DNA of 64,000 nucleotides from WLMZ01 sp043753895 (GCA_043753895.1 JAYUWK010000038.1:1-64000); one strand, 5' to 3'; positions 20,402 through 29,645 are shown, counted from the first letter of the stretch. Notes: generated from the letters alone by a model not told the origin. A program made the numbers and translations.

Positions 20402-21301
20402 TCAGCCGCGAAACGGGGGAATGATCTCGATCGCGATCCGTTCGAAGGCGGGCAGCTGTTCGGGGTCGACCGGGTAGTACAGACCGATGTCAGTGAAGCC
20501 CGCATCGATCGCGCTACGCACGAGGTGCACGAACAGTTCGTCGTTGTCGTAGTAGCGCAACCGGCCGCCCGTGGCGCGTGCTTGGGCATCGAAGAGGTTG
20601 GCACTGCGGCGCAACGTTGCTGGTTCGCGATCGACCGTCGCACACAGCAGATCCATCTGTCGTGAGCGTTCACCGAGTTCGACGATCTGAGCGTCGAAGT
20701 TCGGATCGAAGCTCATCGTGTTCCACGTGTCGGCCCAACGTGCAGCGTGAGCCATCATCTTCGGACCGAGCGCGGCCGCAACGATAGGGATGCGCGGCGA
20801 CTGCAGCGACGACGGGTTCATCACGGCGCTGTTGGCCTGATAGTACCTGCCATCAAACGAGGTGATCTCCTGGCTCAACAACATCGAAACGAGTTCGATG
20901 TATTCGCCGAAGCGAGCCACACGCTCGGCATTCGACCAGTTTGTGAGACCGATCATCTCGGTGCCCGGGTCGATGGTCAGCCCCGTACCGAGACCCAGTT
21001 CGAGCCGCCCTCCCGACACGTGGTCCACCGTGACAGCCTGATGGGCCAGCACCGCCGGGTTGCGCAGCGGGATCTGGGCGACGTTGCTGCTGAGACGAAT
21101 CGTCGAGGTTTCTACGGCGAGCGCTGCGAGCAGCGTCCAGCACTCCAACCATGGTGCGGGCGGGTTGGCCCAGTCGCAGAAGTGATCGGGGACCGCAGCG
21201 ATATCGAAGCCGAGTTGTTCGAGGTGTAGCACCTGCTGCCGGTACGTCGCATAGGGCTGACCCGGCAACGTGAGCACCTGGAATCTGATGTCGAAGCTCA
21301 T
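20402..21301 (-). CDS. LLM-class F420-dependent oxidoreductase
   Basis: A 299-residue luciferase-family protein with the typical blocks VPDHFCDW, VAQIPLRNPAVLA, VDHVSGGRLELGLGTG and PRIPIVAAALGPKMM. It is likely an F420H2-dependent reductase or a flavin monooxygenase; the substrate is unknown. It starts inside the stop codon of the upstream pterin-dehydratase/VOC fusion gene (4-nt overlap), so the two proteins are probably made together. It is different in sequence from the LLM protein at 1459. Confidence 0.85.
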   Translation of the reverse strand: MSFDIRFQVLTLPGQPYATYRQQVLHLEQLGFDIAAVPDHFCDWANPPAPWLECWTLLAALAVETSTIRLSSNVAQIPLRNPAVLAHQAVTVDHVSGGRLELGLGTGLTIDPGTEMIGLTNWSNAERVARFGEYIELVSMLLSQEITSFDGRYYQANSAVMNPSSLQSPRIPIVAAALGPKMMAHAARWADTWNTMSFDPNFDAQIVELGERSRQMDLLCATVDREPATLRRSANLFDAQARATGGRLRYYDNDELFVHLVRSAIDAGFTDIGLYYPVDPEQLPAFERIAIEIIPPFRG

Positions 21302-21957
21302 CGGTCGCGCCAGGTGCAGATGCAGGCTTCGTTGCCATCGGCGTCGGCGAGGATCCACCACGACCGCGCGAAGGCATCGCTGACGAGGGTGCCGCCCGCT
21401 GCCAGGGCAGCGGCGACGCGCGCCTCGGCGCTGTCGTGAGCCACGGAGATATCGACGTGGAAGCGACTGCGCTCGGTGCGCGGTTCGTGCATCTGCTGGA
21501 ACCACAGTGGTGGACCGATACGCAGCGGATCGACGAGGTATCCGCCGATCTCGCGGTAGCCCAGCACTGCTGCCCAGAACGGGCGAATGCGGTCGGCGTC
21601 CATCGTGTCGATCGCCATCTCGACGGCCTGCACTGAGGTGGCTTCGGACGTGGCGCCAGCGGTGGCCGCGAGCCTGGAGACCTCGCGAGCCAGATCCACA
21701 TCGAGAGTGGTGAGCCCTCCGGTGGCATGCGTCGTGAAGATCACCCGCACGCGATCCGGATAGCGCACGTCGATATCGGGATGATGCTGCAGTCGCTCGG
21801 CGGCATCGGTGATTGCCGACACGAGCGCTGCAGAAGCCGTGTAGGAACCGGCGCGGAACGTGGCCCCGATGGTGCCGAGCACGACCCGCCAGTCGGCGAG
21901 TCCATCGAGGGTTGCAAACTCGTCGGGGGTCAGCTCGGTGTAGTTCATGGCAGCCAT
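21298..21957 (-). CDS. Pterin-4a-carbinolamine dehydratase / VOC (glyoxalase-like) fusion
   Basis: A 219-residue two-domain protein. Residues 1-100 match pterin-4a-carbinolamine dehydratase, including the signature LQHHPDIDVRYPDRVRVIFTTH with its catalytic histidines. Residues 105-219 form a Glyoxalase_6 type VOC domain (DPLRIGPPLWFQQM, FHVDISV, ADADGNEACICTW). The first domain normally recycles or dehydrates a pterin hydroxylated during aromatic hydroxylation, but no aromatic amino-acid hydroxylase is in the window. The LLM gene is translationally coupled downstream, so a pterin- or flavin-like substrate is conceivable. Confidence 0.82.
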   Translation of the reverse strand: MAAMNYTELTPDEFATLDGLADWRVVLGTIGATFRAGSYTASAALVSAITDAAERLQHHPDIDVRYPDRVRVIFTTHATGGLTTLDVDLAREVSRLAATAGATSEATSVQAVEMAIDTMDADRIRPFWAAVLGYREIGGYLVDPLRIGPPLWFQQMHEPRTERSRFHVDISVAHDSAEARVAAALAAGGTLVSDAFARSWWILADADGNEACICTWRDR

Positions 21958-21958
21958 T

Positions 21959-21985
21959 CAATCACGCGTCGCGACAGCGTGATTG
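21959..21985. promoter_or_regulatory. Inverted repeat between divergent genes
   Basis: Nine-base arms CAATCACGC and GCGTGATTG are separated by 9 nt (gtcgcgaca), whose centre is again palindromic (TCGCGA). The site begins 2 bp from the start of the dehydratase/VOC gene and 43 bp before the helicase start. It could be an operator for one or both genes. No matching regulator is known. Confidence 0.45.
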
Positions 21986-22027
21986 CGAGCCGGGCCCGAA
22001 CACCCCCGCTGTACCGTGGAGGCTGTT

Positions 22028-24943
22028 ATGAACTCCACCACCGCCGTCTCGCCCGAGCTGCAGCTCACCTGGCACGACGGCGCGCTGCACCTGTGGGCGT
22101 TGCATTGCGACGATGCATCCGTGGTGCACCTCGTGGAGTTGATCCGCACGGTCGATCGTGTGCTCGGTCGGCACGTGTCGGCCGCGGGCACACCCGCACG
22201 CATACCGGTTCCACTTCCCGACCCCACGGGCACGCAACCCGCACCGACGCTGCGAGTTCCACTCGGTGCGCTCGCCGACATCGCCGACATCGCCGGCAGC
22301 GGACTCCCCACCGCAGCGTTCACGCCTACGTTGCACTGGTTCGCCCGGGTCGCCGCGCTCGCGCAGTCCGTCGTACGCGCCACCCGTATTCGACCCATGC
22401 TCGAGATCAATGGACCCATCTACCAAGCGCGTTGGGTACCCGTGGTCGACCACGGTGTCACCACAGCGCTCGACCAATTGCAGTCCGCGATGCCACCCGC
22501 GTGCGGCACGCTCGACCTAGGCATCTTGTTCGTGTCGGTCGTCGATGCCATGGCGCGTCGGCAACTGGGCGACATCGGCTGGCGACCGTCCCCGCCGCTG
22601 CAGGCCCGCGGTAGCGAGTACCGCGCCGCGCAGGCCACATTTCGCGCACTCAGCTCTGCTGCTGGCAGCGTGCTCTACCGCACCGACGATGTCGCCGCAC
22701 TCGGCGAGCTGGCGCGCACCTTCGAGTACGAACTTGACCGTGCCCACGGCGTTCCCGTCGTCGCCGCGCAGCTTCGACTGCATCTACCGCATGAGGCCGA
22801 CGGCGCGTGGTTGCTCACGCTCGAGTTAGTCGATGTCGATCAGCCCGAGCGTTGGTGCAGCGCGGCCGACGTGATCGCACAGACACCGCTCGCTCTCGAC
22901 ATTGCCCGCCAGCCTCAACACGTCGGTCGACTTCGCGCCCGCGTCACCTCCGCCGGTCAGTCGCTCGGCATGCACATCGACAGGCTCCAAGCGTTGGCAA
23001 GCGACCCGAGCGCGGCGATCGAGCTCAGCGTCGAACAGGTTGAGGTGTTCCTCACCGACGCTCCACCGTTGCTCGACGAACTCGACATTCGCCTGCTCGG
23101 ACCCGAGCACCTCGTGCGCGCCAAAGCCAACGTGCACGCAACCGCCACGCCGAAGATGGACGCACCGAGTAGCGGTCGCTTCTCGGCAGGTGCGCTCGTG
23201 CAATGGGACGCCACCATCGACGACACCCACATCGACGAAGCACAACTCGAGCGCGCCGCTGCATCGGGCAATTCGCTCATCCACGTCAATGGTCGTTGGG
23301 TGCGTCTCGACGCACATCAGGTGAAAGCCACGCTCGGTCGGCTTCACAAGCAGCGCAAGGACCACAGCGAGCTCGACGTTGCTGGGTTGATGAAGCTCGC
23401 AGCCGAAGCAGCCGCTGCCGACAACGGTGCCGATGCGGCCGTTGCCCTGCGCGCCGACGGCTGGATTGCCGACCTGCTCGCCGGCTTGCCCGACGAACAA
23501 CTCGAAGAACTCCACGAACCCGATTCGTTTGTCGGCGAACTGCGCCACTACCAGCGCCGGGGCCTGAGCTGGATGGGCTTTCTCGCTCGGCTCGGCCTCG
23601 GCGGTTGCCTGGCTGACGACATGGGTCTTGGCAAGACCGCTACCACATTGGCGCACCTCGCTACCCGGCCCGGCCCCCATCTGGTGGTGTGCCCGCTCAG
23701 TGTTGTGCACAACTGGTATGCCGAGGCCGCCCGGTTCACGCCGCAGCTACAGGTGGCCATCCACCACGGCAACGAGCGCGCACGCGGCGACACCGTGGCC
23801 GAGCAACTCATCCCTTCCGACATCGTGGTCACCACCTACGGCCTGCTCGCCCGCGACATCCAGGTGTTGGGCGAGGTGCAATGGGGAACGCTCGTACTCG
23901 ACGAGGCACAGAACGTGAAGAACCATCTCACCCATGCCGCCAGGGCGGTGCGCCACATCCGTGCCGATCAGAAGTTGGCGCTGACCGGCACCCCTGTCGA
24001 GAACCACCTTGGCGAGCTCTGGTCGATTCTCGATGCAGTGAATCCCGGCCTGTACGGCAGTGCAACGCAGTTCAACGACCGCTATGCCAAGCCGATCCAG
24101 CGCACGGGCGATGTCGCGGCCACAGCGGCCTTACGCACGCTGACCCAGCCCTTCATCCTGCGCCGCACCAAGGCCGACAAGACGCTGCTGCCCGAGTTGC
24201 CCGACAAGATCGAACAGGTCGCCTGGGCCACGCTCACCAAGGAACAGGCCACCATGTATCAGGCCGTAGTCGATCAGCTGCTCGCCGATGCTCAGGCAGA
24301 GTCGGGTATGAAGCGACGCGGCATCGTGCTCGCCGCGCTCACCCGGCTCAAACAAATCTGCAACCATCCGGCGCACGCGGCAGGCGATGGCTCACGGCTC
24401 GCCGGTCGTTCCGGCAAGCTCGCCCGCTTCGACGAACTGGTGGACGATCTCCTTGCCGTCGACGAGCGGGCATTGGTGTTCACCCAGTTCCGTGAGATGG
24501 GCTTGCTCTTGCAACGCCACCTCGGCGACCGCCTGCAGCTCGATGTGCCCTTCTTGCATGGCGGCGTATCGCGTACCGGCCGTGACGCAATGGTGCGGCG
24601 ATTCCAACAGGGAGAGGGTCCCCCGATACTGCTCGTGTCGCTGAAAGCCGGCGGCACCGGGCTCAACCTCACTGCGGCATCGCAGGTGATCCACTACGAC
24701 CGTTGGTGGAATCCGGCTGTCGAAGATCAGGCCACCGACCGCGCCTGGCGGCTCGGGCAGGCACACACCGTGCTCGTGCACAAACTCGTGTGCGAGGGCA
24801 CGCTCGAAGAACGCATCAGTCAACTCATCGACGACAAGAAACAACTCGCCAACTCGGTACTCGGCACGGGCGAACAGTGGCTCACCGAACTCTCCACCGA
24901 TGCACTGCGATCACTCGTCATGCTCACGCCAGGGGGTCGGTGA
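22028..24943 (+). CDS. helZ: SNF2-family helicase/ATPase (HelZ-like)
   Basis: A 971-residue Swi2/Snf2 ATPase. The N-terminal half is the family-specific SNF2-associated domain. The motor has DDMGLGKT (K536), VVCPLSVVHNWYAE, the DEAQ box LVLDEAQNVKN, ALTGTPVENHLGELWSI, then the second RecA lobe with VFTQFREMG, LVSLKAGGTGLNLT and ATDRAWRLGQ. Such proteins move along double-stranded DNA and remodel protein-DNA complexes. A GGAGG site lies 5 nt before the ATG. The SWIM-finger gene overlaps its stop by 1 nt; the same helZ-SWIM pairing exists in mycobacteria (Rv2101-Rv2102, from memory). Confidence 0.9.
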   Translation: MNSTTAVSPELQLTWHDGALHLWALHCDDASVVHLVELIRTVDRVLGRHVSAAGTPARIPVPLPDPTGTQPAPTLRVPLGALADIADIAGSGLPTAAFTPTLHWFARVAALAQSVVRATRIRPMLEINGPIYQARWVPVVDHGVTTALDQLQSAMPPACGTLDLGILFVSVVDAMARRQLGDIGWRPSPPLQARGSEYRAAQATFRALSSAAGSVLYRTDDVAALGELARTFEYELDRAHGVPVVAAQLRLHLPHEADGAWLLTLELVDVDQPERWCSAADVIAQTPLALDIARQPQHVGRLRARVTSAGQSLGMHIDRLQALASDPSAAIELSVEQVEVFLTDAPPLLDELDIRLLGPEHLVRAKANVHATATPKMDAPSSGRFSAGALVQWDATIDDTHIDEAQLERAAASGNSLIHVNGRWVRLDAHQVKATLGRLHKQRKDHSELDVAGLMKLAAEAAAADNGADAAVALRADGWIADLLAGLPDEQLEELHEPDSFVGELRHYQRRGLSWMGFLARLGLGGCLADDMGLGKTATTLAHLATRPGPHLVVCPLSVVHNWYAEAARFTPQLQVAIHHGNERARGDTVAEQLIPSDIVVTTYGLLARDIQVLGEVQWGTLVLDEAQNVKNHLTHAARAVRHIRADQKLALTGTPVENHLGELWSILDAVNPGLYGSATQFNDRYAKPIQRTGDVAATAALRTLTQPFILRRTKADKTLLPELPDKIEQVAWATLTKEQATMYQAVVDQLLADAQAESGMKRRGIVLAALTRLKQICNHPAHAAGDGSRLAGRSGKLARFDELVDDLLAVDERALVFTQFREMGLLLQRHLGDRLQLDVPFLHGGVSRTGRDAMVRRFQQGEGPPILLVSLKAGGTGLNLTAASQVIHYDRWWNPAVEDQATDRAWRLGQAHTVLVHKLVCEGTLEERISQLIDDKKQLANSVLGTGEQWLTELSTDALRSLVMLTPGGR

Positions 24944-25578
24944 TGAGCGCCCCCGGCGCCGACCGCGAGGGTCGGCTGATCTCCACGATGATCGACGTGA
25001 TGCTCGCCGGTCTGTGCGATCCGCCGCGTTTTCGTCGCGGTCGCGACTACGCGCGCCAGGGCGCTGTCATTGACCTCGCAGTCACACCGGGCCGCGCCAC
25101 GGCGCTCGTGCAGGGAAGTCGCGCCAAGCCCTACACCGTGGTCATCCGCGCCACCCAGCAAGACGCCACGGATCGCTTGGCCACACTCGTACCCAGCCGA
25201 GACGACGTGAACTTCGATTGCGATTGCCCCGACTGGGACTCACCGTGCAAGCACGGCGTTGCGGCGATGGTCTACCTGTCCGAACGCATCGCCTACGAGC
25301 CAACGCTGCTCACCACGTGGCGAGGCGCCGATCCCGAACGTGGCACGCCTCGCGCCATGGTGGGCTCGCGTGCCAGCGCAGCGGCCGCCGAGGCCCAGGC
25401 ACCGCAGCACCACCTCGATGCCAACGAACGCGCCGCGATCGAATCGTTTCTGGGTACGTCGCCCGTGTGGCAGCAACCCGCCGTCTCACCCATGCCACCG
25501 CCGCCCACCACGTGGGACGAACCATGGTCGTTCATGCTCAACGATGCATTGACCGTATTGTCGCATCGAGTTCGCTGA
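24943..25578 (+). CDS. SWIM zinc-finger protein
   Basis: A 211-residue protein with a SWIM finger, CDCPD then SPCKHGVA (CxC-n-CxH), at about residues 89-103. The region after the finger is alanine- and proline-rich with a conserved tryptophan segment near the end. SWIM fingers bind DNA or protein and commonly accompany SNF2 ATPases. The TGATG junction with helZ indicates translational coupling, so it is very likely an accessory subunit of that helicase. Confidence 0.85.
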   Translation: MSAPGADREGRLISTMIDVMLAGLCDPPRFRRGRDYARQGAVIDLAVTPGRATALVQGSRAKPYTVVIRATQQDATDRLATLVPSRDDVNFDCDCPDWDSPCKHGVAAMVYLSERIAYEPTLLTTWRGADPERGTPRAMVGSRASAAAAEAQAPQHHLDANERAAIESFLGTSPVWQQPAVSPMPPPPTTWDEPWSFMLNDALTVLSHRVR

Positions 25579-25599
25579 GCTGAGCAGGGCTGAGTTGAG

Positions 25600-25986
25600 T
25601 CAGCCCAATGGGTGTTGACGTTGACCGAAGACCGCAACGGCCTGATGCAACGGAACCAGATCGCGGCGTGGCGCGCGGCGTTCGGCCTCGGCCAGAGCAC
25701 TGGCCGCAACGGCGCGCAGCTCGGCGTTCTCGTCGCGCAGACGTGCGACCTCGAGTTCGAGCGCCATCACGCGACGGATGCCCTCGAGGTTCATGCCCTC
25801 GCCGGCGAGCTCTTGGATACGGCGGAGTCGATCGATGTCGACATCGCTATAGCGCCGGTTGCCGCCTTGCGAGCGTGCCGGTTGCACCAGGCCACGGCGC
25901 TCGTAGATGCGCAACGTCTGGGGGTGCATCCCGGCGAGTTCGGCGGCAACGGAGATCACGTAGACAGCGTGTGTTCGACTTCGCAT
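25600..25986 (-). CDS. hspR: Heat-shock repressor HspR (MerR family)
   Basis: A 128-residue MerR-type repressor. The N-terminal winged helix has ISVAAELAGMHPQTLRIYERRGLV and a GGNRRYSDVDIDRL wing, followed by a leucine-rich dimerisation helix (about 70-105). HspR binds HAIR operators, usually with DnaK as co-repressor. I chose the ATG at 25986 because GGGAGG lies 7 nt upstream; a GTG at 25992 overlaps the dnaJ stop. It closes the dnaK-grpE-dnaJ-hspR operon, the classic actinobacterial order. Confidence 0.94.
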   Translation of the reverse strand: MRSRTHAVYVISVAAELAGMHPQTLRIYERRGLVQPARSQGGNRRYSDVDIDRLRRIQELAGEGMNLEGIRRVMALELEVARLRDENAELRAVAASALAEAERRAPRRDLVPLHQAVAVFGQRQHPLG

Positions 25987-25988
25987 GT

Positions 25989-27227
25989 TCACGCCTCCCT
26001 GCTGTCTCCGGGCTTGCTGTTCTCGGGCTTGCTGTTCTCGGGCTTGCTGTTCTGGGACTTTGTGTTCTGGGGCTTTGTGTCCTGCAACAGGTGTGCCCGT
26101 GGTGAAACCGTAGTCGCTGCTGCAAGCGCCTCGATTGCAGCAGTTTGTTCATCGGTGAGCGAATGCGGCACCTGCACGTCGACGGTGACGATGAGATCGC
26201 CGGTGTGCTTGGCCGTCTCGATGCCCTTGCCCTTCACCCGATGACGACTGCCGGTCTGAGTGCCGTGCTTGAGCCGCAACGTGACCCGCTGACCGTCGAG
26301 CGTGGGAACATCGATCTCACTGCCGAGGGCAGCTTCGGCGAAGGCGACGGGCACGCGCAGGGTGAGGTTGCTGCCGTCGCGCCCGAACAGCTTGTGCGGC
26401 TGCACGCGACACTCGACCATGAGGTCACCGGCGGGTCCACCGTTTCGACCCGGGCCGCCGCGACCCTTGAGACGTATGCGCTGTCCGTCGGCAACGCCGG
26501 CGGGGAGGCGCACCTTGACCTCGCGTGGGCGCTTCTCGAGACCGTTGCCGCGGCATGTGGGGCAGGGCGCATCGATGACCACGCCACGGCCCTGACAGAC
26601 CCGACACGGTGTGCTGAACGAGAAGAAACCCTGATTGTCGTCGACCACACCGCGACCGCCGCACTGCGAACACGTACGCGGGTTGGTGCCTGGCTTGGCA
26701 CCCGAGCCATGGCACGTACTGCACTGGGCATCGCTGGTGAGATACAGCGTGGTGGTGAGACCGTGCGCCGCGTCGACGAAGTCGAGCGTGAGCGACGCCT
26801 CGAGGTCTTCGCCGCGCTGAGGGCCGGCGCCGGCCGACGCACCACGGCCTCGCGCGCCACGACCGAACATGCCGCCGAGTACATCGCCGAGGCCCTCGGA
26901 GCCGACATTGAAGTTGAACCCACCGGGTTGCCCCCCGCCACCAAAACCGCCGCCGTTACCGAAACCGCCGGGGCCGAAACTGCCAGCGGGACTAAGGCGA
27001 CGGACCTCGTCGTATTCCTTGCGCTTGGCGTCGTCACCCACTACGTCGTAGGCGGCCGAGATCTCCTTGAAACGGTTCTCGGCCGCGTCGTTACCCGGGT
27101 TGGCATCAGGGTGGCTCTCGCGCGCGAGTTTGCGGTACGCCTTGGTGATCTCCTTCGCGGTGGCCGTATCGGACACCCCGAGGATCTTGTAGTAGTCCTT
27201 CTCGTACCACTCGCGCTGAGCCGTCAT
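25989..27227 (-). CDS. dnaJ: Chaperone DnaJ with repetitive C-terminal tail
   Basis: A 412-residue type I J-protein, co-chaperone that stimulates DnaK ATPase. It has the J domain with HPD (ESHPDAN), a Gly/Phe-rich linker, four zinc-finger CxxCxGxG motifs (CSTCHGSG, CSQCGGRG, CRVCQGRG, CPTCRGNG) and the C-terminal substrate domains. The last 30 residues are unusual: a pentapeptide repeat of the type KPxNS/KPENS encoded by a 15-bp tandem repeat. The gene starts 7 nt after grpE. Confidence 0.95.
   Translation of the reverse strand: MTAQREWYEKDYYKILGVSDTATAKEITKAYRKLARESHPDANPGNDAAENRFKEISAAYDVVGDDAKRKEYDEVRRLSPAGSFGPGGFGNGGGFGGGGQPGGFNFNVGSEGLGDVLGGMFGRGARGRGASAGAGPQRGEDLEASLTLDFVDAAHGLTTTLYLTSDAQCSTCHGSGAKPGTNPRTCSQCGGRGVVDDNQGFFSFSTPCRVCQGRGVVIDAPCPTCRGNGLEKRPREVKVRLPAGVADGQRIRLKGRGGPGRNGGPAGDLMVECRVQPHKLFGRDGSNLTLRVPVAFAEAALGSEIDVPTLDGQRVTLRLKHGTQTGSRHRVKGKGIETAKHTGDLIVTVDVQVPHSLTDEQTAAIEALAAATTVSPRAHLLQDTKPQNTKSQNSKPENSKPENSKPGDSREA
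26010..26084. repeat. 15-bp tandem repeat (5 copies) inside the dnaJ 3' end
   Basis: Five consecutive 15-bp units begin at 26010, 26025, 26040, 26055 and 26070. The first two are identical (gggcttgctgttctc), the third differs at one base, and the last two are more diverged. They encode the pentapeptide tail repeats of DnaJ. The gradient of identity suggests recent slippage expansion at the 3' end of the gene. Confidence 0.9.
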
Positions 27228-27234
27228 GGCGTGA

Positions 27235-27786
27235 TCACCCTCGAACTTTGACCATCGCTGGTCGCAGGACCTTGCCCTTCCAGTGATAGCCGGTGCGCAG
27301 TACCTCGCTGACCACCGGTTCGGTGTCGTTGTCGAGCGCTGGCTCGTGCATCACCGCGTCGGCGATGGCCGGGTCGAAGGCCTTTTCGGCCAGGTCCATT
27401 GCTTCGAGACCTTGCTTCTGCAGAACACCCATCAGCTGCGACCAGATCGGCTCGACGCCGACGACACCATGCGCGAACGCTGCCTCGCAGGCATCGAGGA
27501 CAGCCAGCAGTGACTCTGTCAATTTGCCAGTGGCACGATCGATGTCGTCGGACAGTTGATTCGACGTGCGCTTGCGGTAGTTCTCGAAGTCGGCCTGCAG
27601 TCGCAGAGCGATGTCTTTGAACTGATCGCGTTCAGCGGCGAGCATCTCGAGCTCGGTCGGCAACAACTCGGCCATGTCGATCTCGGCCGCGATCTCGCTG
27701 GCGATCGTGTCGGCGAGATCATCGGCAGTCGCGTCAGCGACAACGTGGTTGTCCGCTGTGGCGTCATCCGAAGTGTGGTCGGTCAT
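27235..27786 (-). CDS. grpE: Nucleotide exchange factor GrpE
   Basis: A 183-residue GrpE, which releases ADP from DnaK. After an acidic, low-complexity N-terminus (about 1-40) comes the long coiled coil, then LQADFENYRKR and the C-terminal beta domain ending VLRTGYHWKGKVLRPAMVKV. A GGAG site lies 6 nt before the ATG at 27786, which decides for this start over a GTG at 27804 that overlaps the dnaK stop. It is the second gene of the HspR operon. Confidence 0.93.
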   Translation of the reverse strand: MTDHTSDDATADNHVVADATADDLADTIASEIAAEIDMAELLPTELEMLAAERDQFKDIALRLQADFENYRKRTSNQLSDDIDRATGKLTESLLAVLDACEAAFAHGVVGVEPIWSQLMGVLQKQGLEAMDLAEKAFDPAIADAVMHEPALDNDTEPVVSEVLRTGYHWKGKVLRPAMVKVRG

Positions 27787-27800
27787 CTCGTGCTCCGAGC

Positions 27801-29645
27801 TCACTTCTCGTCGACGATTTCGGCGTCGATGATTTCCTCATCGTTGGCCGAGTCGCTCGTGCCGCCCTGGCCGGTGGCCGACGAGCCCGCCGCGTTGGCG
27901 TCGCGTGATGCAGCCTCGTACAGCTTCTGGCCGAACGCCTGCAGCGCATCGGTGAGCGACGTGGTCGCCTCCTTGATGGCCGCAACGTCGTTGCCGGTGA
28001 GTGCGGTCTTGAGACCAGACAGCGGCGTCTCCACCGATGACTTGTCGTCGTTACTCGCGGTTTCGCCCTGATCACGAAGCATCTTTTCGGCTTGGTACAC
28101 GGCCGAGTCGGCATTGTTGCGAATTTCGGCTTCCTCGCGGCGCTGACGGTCTTCCTCGGCATGCGCCTCGGCATCGCGCACCATCTGCTCGATGTCGTCC
28201 TTGTTGATCGTGCTCTGACCGCTGATGGTCATGGACTGCTCTTTGCTGGTTGCGCGGTCCTTGGCCGACACGTGCACGATGCCGTTGGCATCGATGTCGA
28301 ACGTGACCTCGATCTGAGGAATGCCCCGCGGGGCGGGCGGCAGATCGACCAACTGGAACTTGCCCAACGTCTTGTTGTATCCGGCCATCTCGCGCTCGCC
28401 TTGCAGCACGTGGATCTCCACGCTCGGCTGCATGTCTTCGGCCGTGGTGAAGACCTCGGTACGCCGCGTAGGGATGGTGGTGTTGCGCTCGATGAGCTTG
28501 GTCATCACGCCGCCCTTGGTCTCGATACCCAAGCTGAGCGGTGTCACGTCGAGGAGCAACACGTCTTTGACTTCGCCCTTCAGTACGCCGGCCTGAATGG
28601 CCGCGCCGACGGCAACGACTTCGTCAGGGTTCACACTCTTGTTGGGCTCTTTGCCGGTGAGGCTCATCACCAAATCGTTGACGGCGGGCATACGCGTGGA
28701 ACCGCCGACGAGGATGACGTGATGCAACTGGCCTTTGCTGACACCTGCGTCCTTGAGCGCCTGCTCGAACGGGATGCGGCACCGCTCGATGAGGTCGGCG
28801 GTCATCTCCTGGAACTTCGAACGCGTGAGCGACTCGTCGAGGTGCAACGGGCCATCGGCCGTGGCGGTGATGAAGGGTAGGTTGATCTGCGTCTGCTGCA
28901 CTTGGCTGAGTTCGATCTTGGCCTTCTCGGCAGCCTCCTTGAGACGCTGCGTGGCCATGCGATCGTTACCCAGATCCACACCGTGGGCCGCCTTGAACTG
29001 CTGCACGAGCCAGTCGATGATGCGCTGATCCCAGTCGTCGCCACCGAGCTTGGTGTCACCGTGGGTGCTTTTCACCTCGAACACGCCATCGCCGATTTCG
29101 AGCACGCTCACGTCGAACGTGCCGCCACCGAGGTCGAACACAAGAATCGTCTCGTCCTCGGTGCCCTTGTCGAGTCCGTAGGCGAGCGCGGCAGCGGTGG
29201 GCTCGTTGATGATACGCAGTACCTCGAGGCCGGCGATCTGGCCGGCTTCCTTGGTGGCGGTGCGCTGGGCATCGTCGAAGTAGGCAGGCACGGTGATGAC
29301 GGCCTGGGTGACGACGTCGCCGCAATACGCCTCTGCATCGCGCTTGAGCTTCATCAGCGTGCGTGCGCTGATCTCCTGCGCGGTGTAGCGCTTGCCGTCG
29401 ACATCGTCGCTCTTCCAGGTGGTACCCATCTGGCGCTTGATGCTGCGGAACGTGCGGTCGGGGTTGGTGATGGCCTGACGCTTGGCGACTTCGCCAACGA
29501 GCACCTCACCGGCCTTGCTGAACGCGACGACGCTGGGCGTGGTGCGCGCACCTTCGGCATTAGGGATGACGACAGGCTCACCCGCCTCGAGGAAGGCAAC
29601 GACGCTGTTAGTGGTACCGAGGTCGATTCCGACTGCCTTGGCCAT
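27801..29645 (-). CDS. dnaK: Chaperone DnaK (Hsp70)
   Basis: A 614-residue Hsp70. The ATPase domain begins AVGIDLGTTNSVVA and has VFDLGGGTFDVSVLEIGDG and VILVGGSTRMPAV. The linker VLLLDVTPLSLGIETKGG leads to the substrate-binding domain and a helical lid (about 500-580), and the extreme C-terminus ends in DDEEIID-like acidic residues (NDEEIIDAEIVDEK). The ATG at 29645 has GGAG 9 nt upstream. Two HAIR-like sites lie upstream, so HspR with DnaK feedback is the expected control. Confidence 0.97.
   Translation of the reverse strand: MAKAVGIDLGTTNSVVAFLEAGEPVVIPNAEGARTTPSVVAFSKAGEVLVGEVAKRQAITNPDRTFRSIKRQMGTTWKSDDVDGKRYTAQEISARTLMKLKRDAEAYCGDVVTQAVITVPAYFDDAQRTATKEAGQIAGLEVLRIINEPTAAALAYGLDKGTEDETILVFDLGGGTFDVSVLEIGDGVFEVKSTHGDTKLGGDDWDQRIIDWLVQQFKAAHGVDLGNDRMATQRLKEAAEKAKIELSQVQQTQINLPFITATADGPLHLDESLTRSKFQEMTADLIERCRIPFEQALKDAGVSKGQLHHVILVGGSTRMPAVNDLVMSLTGKEPNKSVNPDEVVAVGAAIQAGVLKGEVKDVLLLDVTPLSLGIETKGGVMTKLIERNTTIPTRRTEVFTTAEDMQPSVEIHVLQGEREMAGYNKTLGKFQLVDLPPAPRGIPQIEVTFDIDANGIVHVSAKDRATSKEQSMTISGQSTINKDDIEQMVRDAEAHAEEDRQRREEAEIRNNADSAVYQAEKMLRDQGETASNDDKSSVETPLSGLKTALTGNDVAAIKEATTSLTDALQAFGQKLYEAASRDANAAGSSATGQGGTSDSANDEEIIDAEIVDEK

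Noticed and set aside
26010..26084. Possible CRISPR-like array
   Set aside because: Units are 15 bp, directly adjacent, with no spacers, and lie in frame within dnaJ.
26145..27251. Open frame of 368 codons opposite dnaJ
   Set aside because: Antisense shadow of dnaJ with low-complexity Ala/Arg/Glu content; no motif or start signal.
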